A DNA stretch of 64,000 nt from Craterilacuibacter sp. RT1T (GTDB taxonomy: Bacteria; Pseudomonadota; Gammaproteobacteria; Burkholderiales; Chromobacteriaceae), in the NCBI RefSeq assembly GCF_023502145.1, contig NZ_JAMFLI010000009.1, positions 55,998-119,997 on the forward strand, in the 5' to 3' direction. Positions 55,186 to 63,589 of the stretch are shown here, piece by piece. Position numbers and translations under genes: made by a program. How positions within the stretch are numbered: position 1 is the stretch's first letter; each line of letters starts with the position of its first letter. Below the pieces are notes generated by a model that saw only the letters and a program-made list of their open reading frames with translations, had not been told where the DNA came from and made no database searches.

Positions 55186-56823
55186 TCAGCCCTTGGGATG
55201 GGGTTGGCGGCAGTCGGCAAAGACATCCAGCGGCTGGCGATACTCGCTCGTGGTGATATCCAGCAAACCCAGTACCGAATGAAACAGGTTGTCATGACTG
55301 TAAGCGCGGGTCTTTTTGGCGGACAGGCACTGGGTATTCACGGCATTACGCTTCTGGTAACCGTCGGAGAACCACATCAGCATCGGTACCTTGTACTGCG
55401 ACTCTGGCGCCATAAAGTAGGGTGTGCCATGCAGATAGAGGTTGTTCTCGCCCAGCGACTCGCCGTGATCCGACAGATACACCATGGCGCTGTCTACATC
55501 CTTTTGCTGCTGCAAAAGCGCGATGGTGCGCGCGAGGAAGTGGTCGGTATAAAGAATGGTGTTATCAAACGCATTGCCTATTTCCTGTGCCGAGCACTTC
55601 TGCAATTCGCTGGTACGGCATACCGGTTTGAACGCCTCGAACTTTTCGGGGTAGCGCTTGTAATAGGCCGGGCCATGGCTACCTTTCTGATGCAGCACAA
55701 TCAGCATATCGCCCTTGGCGGCCGCCAGTTTTTCCGGCAAACCCTGCAGCAGAATCTCGTCGCCGCATTCTTCCTTATTACACAGCCCCGGCGTTTCCAG
55801 ATGGGCCATGTCCTCGATCGGCATGCGCAAACAGGTGCCTTTGCAACCGGAATTATTATTGCGCCACAGCACGCCATAGCCGCTGCGCTGCACGATATCG
55901 AGCAGGTTTTCCCGCTTCTTGGCGACTTTGGCATCGTAGTCGGCACGCGTCATGCCGGAGAGCATGCACGGCAGCGACACCGCCGTTTCGGTACCGCAGG
56001 AGCTGACATCGCTGAAGTTGATCAGGCCGGGCACCTTGGACAGCTCGGGATTGGTATTGCGCGCATAGCCATTCAGCGAGAAACGGTCGGCACGGGCCGT
56101 CTCCCCCACCACCAGCACCAACACCCGCTTCTTGTGCGGCAAGGTGGCAAACGACATTTTGCGTGCGTCGGTGGCAAATGGCTGGATCACATCAGGCGTC
56201 GCCGTATGCTGGCGCAAATAGGAACTGGTCGCCTGGAGATAGTTGTTCGGCGTCAGCAGATAGCGCAGATCGCGGTGGTTGCGGAACAGCGAGGCGAATT
56301 CCTGATAACCGGCCAGTGCCACACCGGCCAGCATCATCGAAGCCACCAACAAGGCGACCATGCGTACCAAGAATTCACGCCACGCCTGCCGGTAATGGAT
56401 GGGCGTTTTCCACAGCCATAGCGCCGGCAACACGCCCAGCAACACAATACTCGCCAGCATGCGCACGGTAATCAGATCGCGCACTTCAGCCGGATCGGTC
56501 TGAAATACGTTCTGCACCATATTCATGTCGATCAGCACGCCATACTGCTGCATGAAATAGGTCGCTGCCGCACTGGTCAACAGCAATACGGTCACGACCG
56601 GCTTAAATATCCATGGCCAGGCCAGCAGCAGCAATGCCAGATTAAAGAAGGCCGCCAGCAGTACAAAGGTCAACCCCAGCATCCACACGCTATGGCCGCT
56701 CAGCGGCGAAACAATGCCCAGCACACGCTGCCACAAAGGCAGGTTGAACAGGACGACAAACAGCAGGGATAGCACCAAGGCCACAATTTCTGGGCGCTGG
56801 GGACGCAGGGCAGGCAGTCGCAT
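55186..56823 (-). CDS. eptA: EptA-type lipid A phosphoethanolamine transferase
   Basis: Protein of 545 aa: five membrane helices in the first 170 residues, then a periplasmic sulfatase-fold domain. Catalytic nucleophile T280 in SSCGTETAVSLPCMLSG is in the same place as Neisseria EptA T280; zinc ligands are seen in VVGETARADRFSLNGYARNTNPEL (E241) and in YLSDHGESLGENNLYLHG. Several Cys pairs (C276-C286, CKGTC, CNKEEC, CRTSELQKC) match the family disulphides. It adds phosphoethanolamine to lipid A, lowering negative charge and giving resistance to cationic peptides. First gene of an operon with a PAP2 phosphatase. Confidence 0.95.
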   Translation of the reverse strand: MRLPALRPQRPEIVALVLSLLFVVLFNLPLWQRVLGIVSPLSGHSVWMLGLTFVLLAAFFNLALLLLAWPWIFKPVVTVLLLTSAAATYFMQQYGVLIDMNMVQNVFQTDPAEVRDLITVRMLASIVLLGVLPALWLWKTPIHYRQAWREFLVRMVALLVASMMLAGVALAGYQEFASLFRNHRDLRYLLTPNNYLQATSSYLRQHTATPDVIQPFATDARKMSFATLPHKKRVLVLVVGETARADRFSLNGYARNTNPELSKVPGLINFSDVSSCGTETAVSLPCMLSGMTRADYDAKVAKKRENLLDIVQRSGYGVLWRNNNSGCKGTCLRMPIEDMAHLETPGLCNKEECGDEILLQGLPEKLAAAKGDMLIVLHQKGSHGPAYYKRYPEKFEAFKPVCRTSELQKCSAQEIGNAFDNTILYTDHFLARTIALLQQQKDVDSAMVYLSDHGESLGENNLYLHGTPYFMAPESQYKVPMLMWFSDGYQKRNAVNTQCLSAKKTRAYSHDNLFHSVLGLLDITTSEYRQPLDVFADCRQPHPKG

Positions 56824-56983
56824 ATTTGATAGGCAGGAATATTGTTGCGGCAGTTTACCCTAAATAAATTAACGCAAGCTTAAGCATCCAGAAGCCGATA
56901 AACATCGGCACAGACTTGCCGCTGCGCGGCAGCGTCCTATCATGGCCAAGGCAGGGATGGCCAATCAGGGAGAGACAGGCGAG

Positions 56984-57241
56984 ATGAATGCAGCCAAACA
57001 GATCAGGAAGCTGGTGGAAGACACTAAGGAGCCGGAACAAGTGGCGGTGCTGATTGCGCTAGCTGCTGCGCTGGAAACCGGCACCGCCTTCGATATCCGC
57101 ACCCTGTACGATATCGATATGAAGTATTTCGACACCGCCATCCAGCTACTGCAGGACTGGCGCTTCGATCACCATATCGCCGCCCGCAGCAAGCTGATCG
57201 AACAGATTATGCAGGCGGCCGAATCCTCGCCGCCGGAATAG
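56984..57241 (+). CDS. Small helical protein, unknown
   Basis: Protein of 85 aa that I do not recognise. It is rich in charged and helical residues (AAKQIRKLVEDTKEPEQVAVLIALAAALETG, then FDTAIQLLQDWRFDHHIAARSKLIEQIMQ), with no signal or membrane segment, so probably a cytosolic helical bundle. ATG 56984 gives the start directly after a GGCGAG; ATG 56942 is an alternative start. It is convergent with the isocitrate-type dehydrogenase gene only 16 bases away. Confidence 0.6.
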   Translation: MNAAKQIRKLVEDTKEPEQVAVLIALAAALETGTAFDIRTLYDIDMKYFDTAIQLLQDWRFDHHIAARSKLIEQIMQAAESSPPE

Positions 57242-57257
57242 GCGCAAGGCGCAGCGC

Positions 57258-58256
57258 TTAATGCGCCAAGCGCGCAAGCACGGCCCGGCCAAAGGCACGC
57301 GTCGAGGCTGTGCCGCCCAGATCGGCGGTGGCGATGCCATCAGACAATAACTGCCGGATGGCCGACTCCAGCGCATCGGCCTTGCCCGGCAGTTGCCAGT
57401 GGTGACGCAATAGCATGGCAACGCTAAGCAAGGCCGCGACCGGATTGGCGCGGCCCTGCCCGGCAATATCGGGCGCCGAGCCATGCACCGGCTCGGCAAT
57501 CGCCACGCCCTGCCCCACACTTAGCGAAGGCGCCAGTCCCAGCCCGCCGTTCAGGCCGGCTGCCAGATCCGACAGAATGTCGCCATACAGATTGGGCGCC
57601 AGCAGCACATCGAAGGCTTGCGGTGCCTGCACCAGACGCAATGCGGCCGTGTCCACCAGCAACTCGTCAACCGCCACCTGTGGATAAGTTTCGGCCACCG
57701 TCCGCGCCGCATCGCGAAACAAGCCATCGGTCAGCGGCAGAATATTGGCCTTGTGGATAATGCTCAGGCGCTGGCGCGCCCGCCTTGCCGCCAACTCGAA
57801 CGCCACCTCGGCTACCCGCATCGAGGCATGGCGCGTAATGCGCTTGATGGCGGTGGCCGTCTCGCCGTCACTATGCTCTTCGCCGATATACAGGTCTTCG
57901 GTATTCTCGCGCACGATCAGCAAATCCAGATCCGCCCGCCCGCCGGCTAGCGGCAAAGAGCGGGTCGGACGCAAATTGGCGTAACAATCCAGCGCGCGAC
58001 GCAAGGCCACAATCGGGGAGCGGTAGCCTGCCACTTTGCGCGCAGGCGAGCTTACCGCGCCAAACAGCACCGCCTTGCAGTCGCGGGCACTGGCCAGCGT
58101 CGCCTCGGGCAGGGCGCTGCCGGTACGGCAAAAAGTGTCCCACCCCGCTTCGTGCTCGCTCATCTGCAAGTCAGGCAGCAGCGCCGTCAGCACATCGACC
58201 GCCACCTCGGTCACCTCACGCCCGATACCATCTCCGGCAATCACACATAAACGCAT
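57258..58256 (-). CDS. Isocitrate/isopropylmalate-type dehydrogenase
   Basis: Protein of 332 aa of the beta-decarboxylating dehydrogenase family, NAD(P) and divalent metal dependent. N-terminus LCVIAGDGIGREVTEVAV; substrate-binding ANLRPTRS; VRENTEDLYIGEE; HKANILPLTDGLF with catalytic Lys; metal site DVLLAPNLYGDILSDLAAGLNGGLGLAPS; and PVHGSAPDIAGQGRANPVAALLS. The RENTEDLY form is found in NAD-isocitrate, homoisocitrate and some tartrate or 3-isopropylmalate relatives, so the exact substrate is open. Start taken at ATG 58256; ATG 58268 is possible. It is divergent from the first amidinotransferase gene. Confidence 0.88.
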   Translation of the reverse strand: MRLCVIAGDGIGREVTEVAVDVLTALLPDLQMSEHEAGWDTFCRTGSALPEATLASARDCKAVLFGAVSSPARKVAGYRSPIVALRRALDCYANLRPTRSLPLAGGRADLDLLIVRENTEDLYIGEEHSDGETATAIKRITRHASMRVAEVAFELAARRARQRLSIIHKANILPLTDGLFRDAARTVAETYPQVAVDELLVDTAALRLVQAPQAFDVLLAPNLYGDILSDLAAGLNGGLGLAPSLSVGQGVAIAEPVHGSAPDIAGQGRANPVAALLSVAMLLRHHWQLPGKADALESAIRQLLSDGIATADLGGTASTRAFGRAVLARLAH

Positions 58257-58360
58257 ACCCACCCCCATACAAGCAATGACATAGAAGTTAAGTGTTTACC
58301 GGCAAGGCTTGCAAGCCTACATCAGCAAAAACACCCTATTTAGCCACGGATGGAACGCCA

Positions 58361-58396
58361 GTTTTTTGATAGTGAATGAACAGTTTTTGGAATGCC
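58361..58396 (+). promoter_or_regulatory. Two-part conserved motif upstream of amidinotransferase 1
   Basis: GTTTTTTGATAGT (58361-58373), exactly 10 bases, then TTTTTGGAATGCC (58384-58396), ending 71 bases before the ATG. The same pair at the same spacing stands before the second amidinotransferase. A further shared AATACGT-CAAGCAA stretch occurs at about 58420-58434. No sigma-54 GG-N10-GC arrangement is present. Probably an activator site plus core promoter; the regulator is unknown. Confidence 0.65.
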
Positions 58397-58467
58397 CGCG
58401 CACGGCTTAGCGCGTAAAAATACGTCCAAGCAAATCACACCGGTTTTACTAAACGAGGGCATCAACC

Positions 58468-59595
58468 ATGACCAAGATTGTGAACTCCTGGAACGACTTC
58501 GACCCGCTCAAGCATGTGATTGTCGGCCGTGCCGACCACAGCTGCGTACCACCAGAAGAACCTGCGACTTCCGAAAAGGTACCCATCGACAGTCCGATGC
58601 GCGGCATGTGGGGCCCACGTCCACTGGAAACCGTTGAAAAAGCCAATATCCAACTCGACAACCTGGCCAAGGTTCTGCAAGAGCGCGGCATCAAAGTCGA
58701 CCGTCCAAGCCCGCTGCAATGGAACCAGCCGGTCATCACCCCGGACTTCCGTACCGGCTCGATGATGACCTGCATGCCGCCACGCGACACGCTGCTCACC
58801 ATCGGTAACGAGATCATCGAAGCGGCCATGTCCTTCCGCTGCCGCTACTGGGAATACCTCGCTTTCCGTCCGCTGATGTCGCAGTACTTCAACGAAGACC
58901 CGGAATTCCTGTGGACCCAGGCACCGCGCCCACGCCTGTCCGACAAGTCGTACAAGCACAACTACTACGACGAAAAGATTTCGCTGGAAGACCGTCTGGT
59001 ACGTACCGCCAACAAGGACTTCGTCACCACCGAAGAAGAAATCCTGTTTGATGCCGCCGACGTGATGCGTATGGGCAAGGACCTGTTTATCCAGCACGGC
59101 CTGACCACCAACCGCAAGGCGATGGAATGGTTCAAGCGCAAGTATCCCGAGCTGCGCATCCATGCCGTCAACTTCCCGGGCGACCCGTACCCTATCCATA
59201 TCGATGCGACCTTCGTGCCGCTGCGCCCCGGCCTCATCATCAACAACCCGCACCGCAAACTGCCCGAAGCGCAGCGCAAGATCTTCGAACAGAACGACTG
59301 GCAGATTGTTGATGCGGCCATGCCTGCCCACAAAGAACCGCCTCCGCTGTGCTACAGCTCGGTATGGCTGTCGATGAACTGCCTGGTCCTCGACCACAAG
59401 ACCGTGATCGTCGAAGCCTCCGAAGTGAACCAGATGGAACAGATGGACAAGCTGGGCATGAACGTGATCCCGATGCCTTTCCGCGATGCCTACGCCTTCG
59501 GTGGCGGCCTGCACTGCTCCACCGCCGACGTCTATCGCGAAGGCACTTGCGAGGATTACTTCCCGAACCAGACAGGCGATATCACCCGCGTCTGA
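58468..59595 (+). CDS. Glycine (arginine:glycine-type) amidinotransferase, copy 1
   Basis: Protein of 375 aa. Transfers the amidino group of arginine to an amine acceptor, giving ornithine and a guanidino compound (guanidinoacetate if glycine). AGAT-family catalytic elements are complete: D195/D198 in FDAADVMRMGKD, H244 in YPIHIDATF, C350 in GGGLHCSTADV, and the YSSVWLSMN segment at 296-304. It lacks an N-terminal targeting peptide, so it is cytosolic. Similar enzymes make guanidinoacetate in vertebrates and in cyanobacterial toxin pathways (CyrA), and act in phaseolotoxin (AmtA) and streptomycin (StrB1) synthesis. Copy 2 at 62453 differs at 11 residues. Acceptor unknown. Confidence 0.92.
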   Translation: MTKIVNSWNDFDPLKHVIVGRADHSCVPPEEPATSEKVPIDSPMRGMWGPRPLETVEKANIQLDNLAKVLQERGIKVDRPSPLQWNQPVITPDFRTGSMMTCMPPRDTLLTIGNEIIEAAMSFRCRYWEYLAFRPLMSQYFNEDPEFLWTQAPRPRLSDKSYKHNYYDEKISLEDRLVRTANKDFVTTEEEILFDAADVMRMGKDLFIQHGLTTNRKAMEWFKRKYPELRIHAVNFPGDPYPIHIDATFVPLRPGLIINNPHRKLPEAQRKIFEQNDWQIVDAAMPAHKEPPPLCYSSVWLSMNCLVLDHKTVIVEASEVNQMEQMDKLGMNVIPMPFRDAYAFGGGLHCSTADVYREGTCEDYFPNQTGDITRV

Positions 59596-59605
59596 CCCTA
59601 ACAAG

Positions 59606-59632
59606 GCCCGGCCATCATGGCCGGGCTTTTTT
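59606..59632 (+). terminator. Rho-independent terminator after amidinotransferase 1
   Basis: GCCCGGCCA (59606-59614), loop TCA, TGGCCGGGC (59618-59626), then six T to 59632. Strong. It lies between amidinotransferase 1 and the transporter 30 bases further on, so the transporter is expressed at a lower level or by read-through. Confidence 0.9.
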
Positions 59633-59661
59633 GAAGGATCTCCCTACACAGGAGTCTCATC

Positions 59662-60639
59662 ATGACCACTCCCGCATCCTCATCGACCACCCCCATTAAC
59701 AAGCAAGTCGGCTTTATTAACGCCTTCATCGCGGCGACCCTGATGGGCTTTGTCGGTTTCTTCGCCCGCCATATCGATGCACAGGGCGACTTCATCGCCT
59801 TCTCGCGCATGATGTGCGGCGGCATCCTGTTCTTCGCCATCATTGCCTACAAAGGGCGTTTGCTTGAACTGAAGGAGTTCAAACTCTCGCCGACCATGGT
59901 TTTGTCCGGCTTCTTTATGGGTAACTGCCTGTCGGCCTATATCACCGCGACACAACATACCTCGATCGCCAATGCGGTGTTCTTTATCTACATCGGCCCG
60001 ATCATCTCGACCCTGCTGGCCGTGATCTTCCTCAAGGAAAGCATGAAGCTCGCCACCTGGTTTGCCCTGCTGGCGGTGTTTATCGGCATGATGATGATCT
60101 CCGGCCTGATGTCTGTCGATAGCAGCGGCTTCAGCTTCGGCATGCAGTTCTCCGAGAAAACCTTCTTCGGCGACATGATGGCGCTCTACTCCGGCGTGGG
60201 TTACGGCCTGTTCCTGTTCTTTGGCCGCTTCCGCACCGAAGTGCCGGGTGACGTACGCGCATTCTGGAACTTCGTGTTCGCACTGGCCGGCATTACCCTG
60301 CTGTTCGTCTTCACCAAGCCCACCATCTCGCAAATGACCTCGACTGACTGGATGTGGTGGATCGGCATCGGCATCGTGTGCGGCTTCGGCGCGCTGGGCA
60401 CCTGCACCATTGCCACCCGTCACCTGAAAGCGGCCGAGTTTGCCTGCGTCTCCTACTGGGAATGCGTGGTGGCAGCCTTGTTCGTCGGCCTGATGATCTA
60501 CGGTGAACCACTGTCCAGCGCCCAGATGATAGGCGGTGCGCTGATTATCGTTGGCGGCATGAGCGAAGTCGTGATCAGCATGCTTGGCAAGAGCCTCAAG
60601 CGGCAGAACAAAACTGTACTGAATGTAGATACGGTATGA
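59662..60639 (+). CDS. DMT-superfamily (EamA) transporter
   Basis: Protein of 325 aa with ten membrane helices in two EamA repeats (FINAFIAATLMGFVGFFARHIDAQGDFIAFSRMM and, in the second half, ALYSGVGYGLFLFFGRFRTE ... SYWECVVAALFVGLMIYGEPLSSAQMIGGALIIVGG). The E-P-L end of helix 9 is the standard EamA signature. AGGAG lies 7 bases before ATG 59662. Members export amino acids or metabolites; its place between two amidinotransferases suggests transport of a guanidino product or precursor (inference). Confidence 0.9.
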   Translation: MTTPASSSTTPINKQVGFINAFIAATLMGFVGFFARHIDAQGDFIAFSRMMCGGILFFAIIAYKGRLLELKEFKLSPTMVLSGFFMGNCLSAYITATQHTSIANAVFFIYIGPIISTLLAVIFLKESMKLATWFALLAVFIGMMMISGLMSVDSSGFSFGMQFSEKTFFGDMMALYSGVGYGLFLFFGRFRTEVPGDVRAFWNFVFALAGITLLFVFTKPTISQMTSTDWMWWIGIGIVCGFGALGTCTIATRHLKAAEFACVSYWECVVAALFVGLMIYGEPLSSAQMIGGALIIVGGMSEVVISMLGKSLKRQNKTVLNVDTV

Positions 60640-60692
60640 CATAAGTCATAGTTGATTTGCACCTACACAGTAAAATACCAAATAGTATCAAA

Positions 60693-60714
60693 GAGCCAGT
60701 CTGCGGACTGGCTC
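60693..60714 (+). terminator. Hairpin after the DMT transporter
   Basis: GAGCCAGTC (60693-60701), loop TGCG, GACTGGCTC (60706-60714), followed by CCTCCCT and not by a T-run. Probably a transcript end or stabiliser. Confidence 0.65.
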
Positions 60715-60820
60715 CCTCCCTGAATAGCCGCTAGCGCACCATCTGACAAAATCGCTCTCAAGCCAGAACCATTTTGTGAGACGGCAACGTCATCTGTTTT
60801 CAGACAATGGAGGGACAGTC

Positions 60821-62167
60821 ATGAGTGCTACACACACTGCAATGCATCCACCGGGCAAGCCCGAACGGGCCAACACACAGCATGAATCCGGCGCCTTGCG
60901 CCGTGCGGCCGTTGCCAGCTTTATCGGCAATTTCGTTGAATGGTTCGACTATGCCGCCTATGGTTATCTCGCTACCATTATTGCGCTGGTCTTTTTCCCT
61001 CAGACCGACCAAACCACCGGCCTGCTGGCCACCTTTGCCGTTTTTGCCATTTCTTTTATTGTGCGCCCCATAGGCGGCATCATCTGGGGTCATCTGGGCG
61101 ATAAGGTCGGCCGGCGCAACGCCCTCTCGCTGTCCATTTTGATCATGTCGGGCGCCACTTTCTGCATCGCCTTCCTGCCAACTTATGCCCAGGTCGGTAT
61201 TCTGGCACCGGTGTTGCTGCTGATCATCCGTCTGGTTCAAGGTTTTTCTGCCTCCGGCGAATATGCCGGTGCCGCCGCTTTTCTTGCCGAATATGCCCCC
61301 GAGGGTAAACGCGGCTTGTACACCAGCATCGTGCCGGCCAGCACCGCTGCCGGCCTGCTATTCGGTGCGCTATTTGTTGCCATGCTGCATGCGCTGCTAT
61401 CAATCGAAGAGCTGCACAGCTGGGGCTGGCGCCTGCCCTTTTTACTGGCAGCGCCTTTCGGCCTGATCGGCCGCTATATCCGTCTGCATCTGGAGGACAC
61501 GCCTAAATTCCGCCAGATGGAAAAAAATCTGGAGAAGAAAGAACAGGCCCGCAAAGTTCCCATTCGCGAACTGATGGGAAAATACCGGCTGAAAGTCGCC
61601 ATCGCTTTTGGGGTGACCTGCCTCAATGCCGTCGCCTTTTATCTGATTCTCAGCTATATGCCGACCTATCTCTCGGCCGAAATGGGGATGAGTGCCACCG
61701 ACTCCTTCCTCGCCTCTACAGTCTCGCTGTCGACCTATATCTTCTTTATTTTCCTGATGGGCATGCTGTCCGACCGCTTCGGCCGCAAGACCATGCTGAT
61801 CAGCGCCTCCATCGCCTTTATCGTGCTGACCATCCCGCTGTTTTCGCTGCTGGACAGCGCCAGCTTTGCCACCATCTTGCTGGTCCAGATTGCCTTTGGT
61901 GCCTTGCTCACCATGAATGACGGCACTTTGGCCTGCTTCCTGTCGGAAATTTTCCCGACCCATGTGCGCTATAGCGGCTTTGCCTTCAGCTTCAATTCGG
62001 CCAATGCGCTGTTTGGCGGCACTGCGCCCTTTATTGCCACCTGGCTGATCAGTATCACCGGCAGCAAGATGGCCCCCGCCTGGTATCTGGTGATTGCCGC
62101 GGTAGTGGCTCTGGTCGCCATGCTGCTAAGCCACGAGACCGCACATGAGGCGCTCGCTGACGAGTAA
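60821..62167 (+). CDS. MFS transporter, metabolite:H+ symporter (MHS) family
   Basis: Protein of 448 aa with twelve membrane helices. MHS/ProP features: VASFIGNFVEWFDYAAYGYLATIIALVFFP at helix 1, GGIIWGHLGDKVGRRNALSLSI (MFS motif A), RLVQGFSASGEYAGAAAFLAEYAPEGKRG, and HLEDTPKFRQ in the central loop, all typical of ProP/KgtP/ShiA-type proton symporters for organic acids or betaines. ATG 60821 is chosen because GGAGGG lies 6 bases upstream. Its position between the amidinotransferase copies suggests uptake of a zwitterionic substrate such as a guanidino acid. Confidence 0.92.
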   Translation: MSATHTAMHPPGKPERANTQHESGALRRAAVASFIGNFVEWFDYAAYGYLATIIALVFFPQTDQTTGLLATFAVFAISFIVRPIGGIIWGHLGDKVGRRNALSLSILIMSGATFCIAFLPTYAQVGILAPVLLLIIRLVQGFSASGEYAGAAAFLAEYAPEGKRGLYTSIVPASTAAGLLFGALFVAMLHALLSIEELHSWGWRLPFLLAAPFGLIGRYIRLHLEDTPKFRQMEKNLEKKEQARKVPIRELMGKYRLKVAIAFGVTCLNAVAFYLILSYMPTYLSAEMGMSATDSFLASTVSLSTYIFFIFLMGMLSDRFGRKTMLISASIAFIVLTIPLFSLLDSASFATILLVQIAFGALLTMNDGTLACFLSEIFPTHVRYSGFAFSFNSANALFGGTAPFIATWLISITGSKMAPAWYLVIAAVVALVAMLLSHETAHEALADE

Positions 62168-62183
62168 GCCCCTGCTTCGCAAC

Positions 62184-62208
62184 AAAGCCGGCCTTGAGCC
62201 GGCTTTTT
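62184..62208 (+). terminator. Rho-independent terminator after the MFS transporter
   Basis: AAAGCCGGC (62184-62192), loop CTTGA, GCCGGCTTT (62198-62206), followed by further T. Ends the MFS transcript before the second amidinotransferase promoter region. Confidence 0.9.
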
Positions 62209-62266
62209 CGTTTTACCAAGCAAAACATACCCACCCAAACCCTGCTGCCGGCCAATCGGCCTGACT

Positions 62267-62384
62267 GGTTTTTGATAGTCATCGACGGTTTTTTATACAG
62301 ACAAAACCATTCGCCCCCGAAGCTGTTTATTTCCCAACCGATTTGCCTGTTTTTTGATAGTCACTGGCCGCTTTTTGGAATGCC
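62267..62384 (+). promoter_or_regulatory. Duplicated two-part motif upstream of amidinotransferase 2
   Basis: GTTTTTTGATAGT (62349-62361), 10 bases, TTTTTGGAATGCC (62372-62384), ending 68 bases before the ATG, copies the element before amidinotransferase 1. A second, looser copy lies further upstream: GGTTTTTGATAGT (62267-62279), 9 bases, then TTTTTTATAC from 62289. So this promoter carries two tandem sites where copy 1 has one. Confidence 0.65.
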
Positions 62385-62452
62385 ATCCAGCGTGGCAATG
62401 CGCACAATACGTACCAAGCAAGTGAGATCAACCTCCAAAAAGGGAATGCATC

Positions 62453-63580
62453 ATGACCAAGATTGTTAACTCCTGGAACGACTTCGACCCGCTCAAGCAC
62501 GTGATTGTCGGCCGTGCCGATCACAGCTGCGTACCGCCAGAAGAACCTGCGACTTCCGAAAAGGTACCAATCGACAGTCCGATGCGCGGCATGTGGGGCC
62601 CACGTCCACTGGAAACCGTTGAAAAAGCCAATATCCAGCTCGACAACCTGGCCAAGGTTCTGGAAGAGCGCGGCGTCAAAGTCGATCGCCCAAGCCCGCT
62701 GAACTGGAACCAGCCGGTCAACACCCCGGACTTCCGTACCGACTCGATGATGACCTGCATGCCGCCACGCGACACGCTGCTCACCATCGGTAACGAGATC
62801 ATCGAAGCGGCCATGTCCTTCCGCTGCCGCTACTGGGAATACCTCGCTTTCCGTCCGCTGATGTCGCAGTACTTCAACGAAGACCCGGAATTCCTGTGGA
62901 CCCAGGCACCGCGTCCACGCCTGTCCGACAAGTCGTACAAGCACAACTACTACGACGAAAAGATTTCGCTGGAAGATCGTCTGGTACGTACCGCCAACAA
63001 AGACTTCGTCACCACCGAAGAAGAAATCCTGTTTGATGCCGCCGACGTGATGCGTATGGGCAAGGACCTGTTTATCCAGCACGGCCTGACCACCAACCGC
63101 AAGGCGATGGAATGGTTCAAGCGCAAGTATCCCGAGCTGCGCATCCATGCTGTCAACTTCCCGGGCGACCCGTACCCTATCCATATCGATGCGACCTTCG
63201 TGCCGCTGCGTCCCGGCCTCATCATCAACAACCCGCATCGCCGCTTGCCGGTTGAACAGCGCAAGATCTTTGAACAGAACGGCTGGCAGATTGTTGATGC
63301 AGCCATGCCTGCCCACAAAGAACCGCCTCCGCTGTGCTACAGCTCGGTATGGCTGTCGATGAACTGCCTGGTACTCGACCACAAGACCGTGATCGTCGAA
63401 GCCTCCGAAGTGAACCAGATGGAACAGATGGACAAGCTGGGCATGAACGTGATCCCGATGCCTTTCCGCGATGCCTACGCCTTCGGTGGCGGCCTGCACT
63501 GCTCCACCGCCGACGTCTATCGCGAAGGCAGTTGCGAGGATTACTTCCCGAACCAGACAGGCGATGTCACCCGCGTCTAA
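62453..63580 (+). CDS. Glycine (arginine:glycine-type) amidinotransferase, copy 2
   Basis: Protein of 375 aa with the same catalytic residues as copy 1 (D195/D198, H244, C350). The 11 differences fall into three patches: Q71E, I75V, Q84N, I90N, G97D; K264R, E267V, A268E, D277G; T360S and I372V. None touches the catalytic residues. The coding DNA is also nearly identical, whereas the upstream DNA shares only short motifs, which suggests recent duplication or ongoing gene conversion. It is followed by an ornithine carbamoyltransferase gene, the enzyme that would use the ornithine released. Confidence 0.92.
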   Translation: MTKIVNSWNDFDPLKHVIVGRADHSCVPPEEPATSEKVPIDSPMRGMWGPRPLETVEKANIQLDNLAKVLEERGVKVDRPSPLNWNQPVNTPDFRTDSMMTCMPPRDTLLTIGNEIIEAAMSFRCRYWEYLAFRPLMSQYFNEDPEFLWTQAPRPRLSDKSYKHNYYDEKISLEDRLVRTANKDFVTTEEEILFDAADVMRMGKDLFIQHGLTTNRKAMEWFKRKYPELRIHAVNFPGDPYPIHIDATFVPLRPGLIINNPHRRLPVEQRKIFEQNGWQIVDAAMPAHKEPPPLCYSSVWLSMNCLVLDHKTVIVEASEVNQMEQMDKLGMNVIPMPFRDAYAFGGGLHCSTADVYREGSCEDYFPNQTGDVTRV

Positions 63581-63589
63581 GCAGGACAC

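Noticed and set aside
58384..58410. Possible sigma-54 promoter at TTTTTGGAATGCC before the amidinotransferase genes
   Set aside because: The GG is not followed by GC at the required 10-base distance in either copy.
58462..63589. Long antisense open frames of about 380 and 420 codons opposite the two amidinotransferase genes
   Set aside because: They arise from the codon bias of the real genes; both mirror the same sequence, show no protein-like family features and lack a ribosome-binding site.
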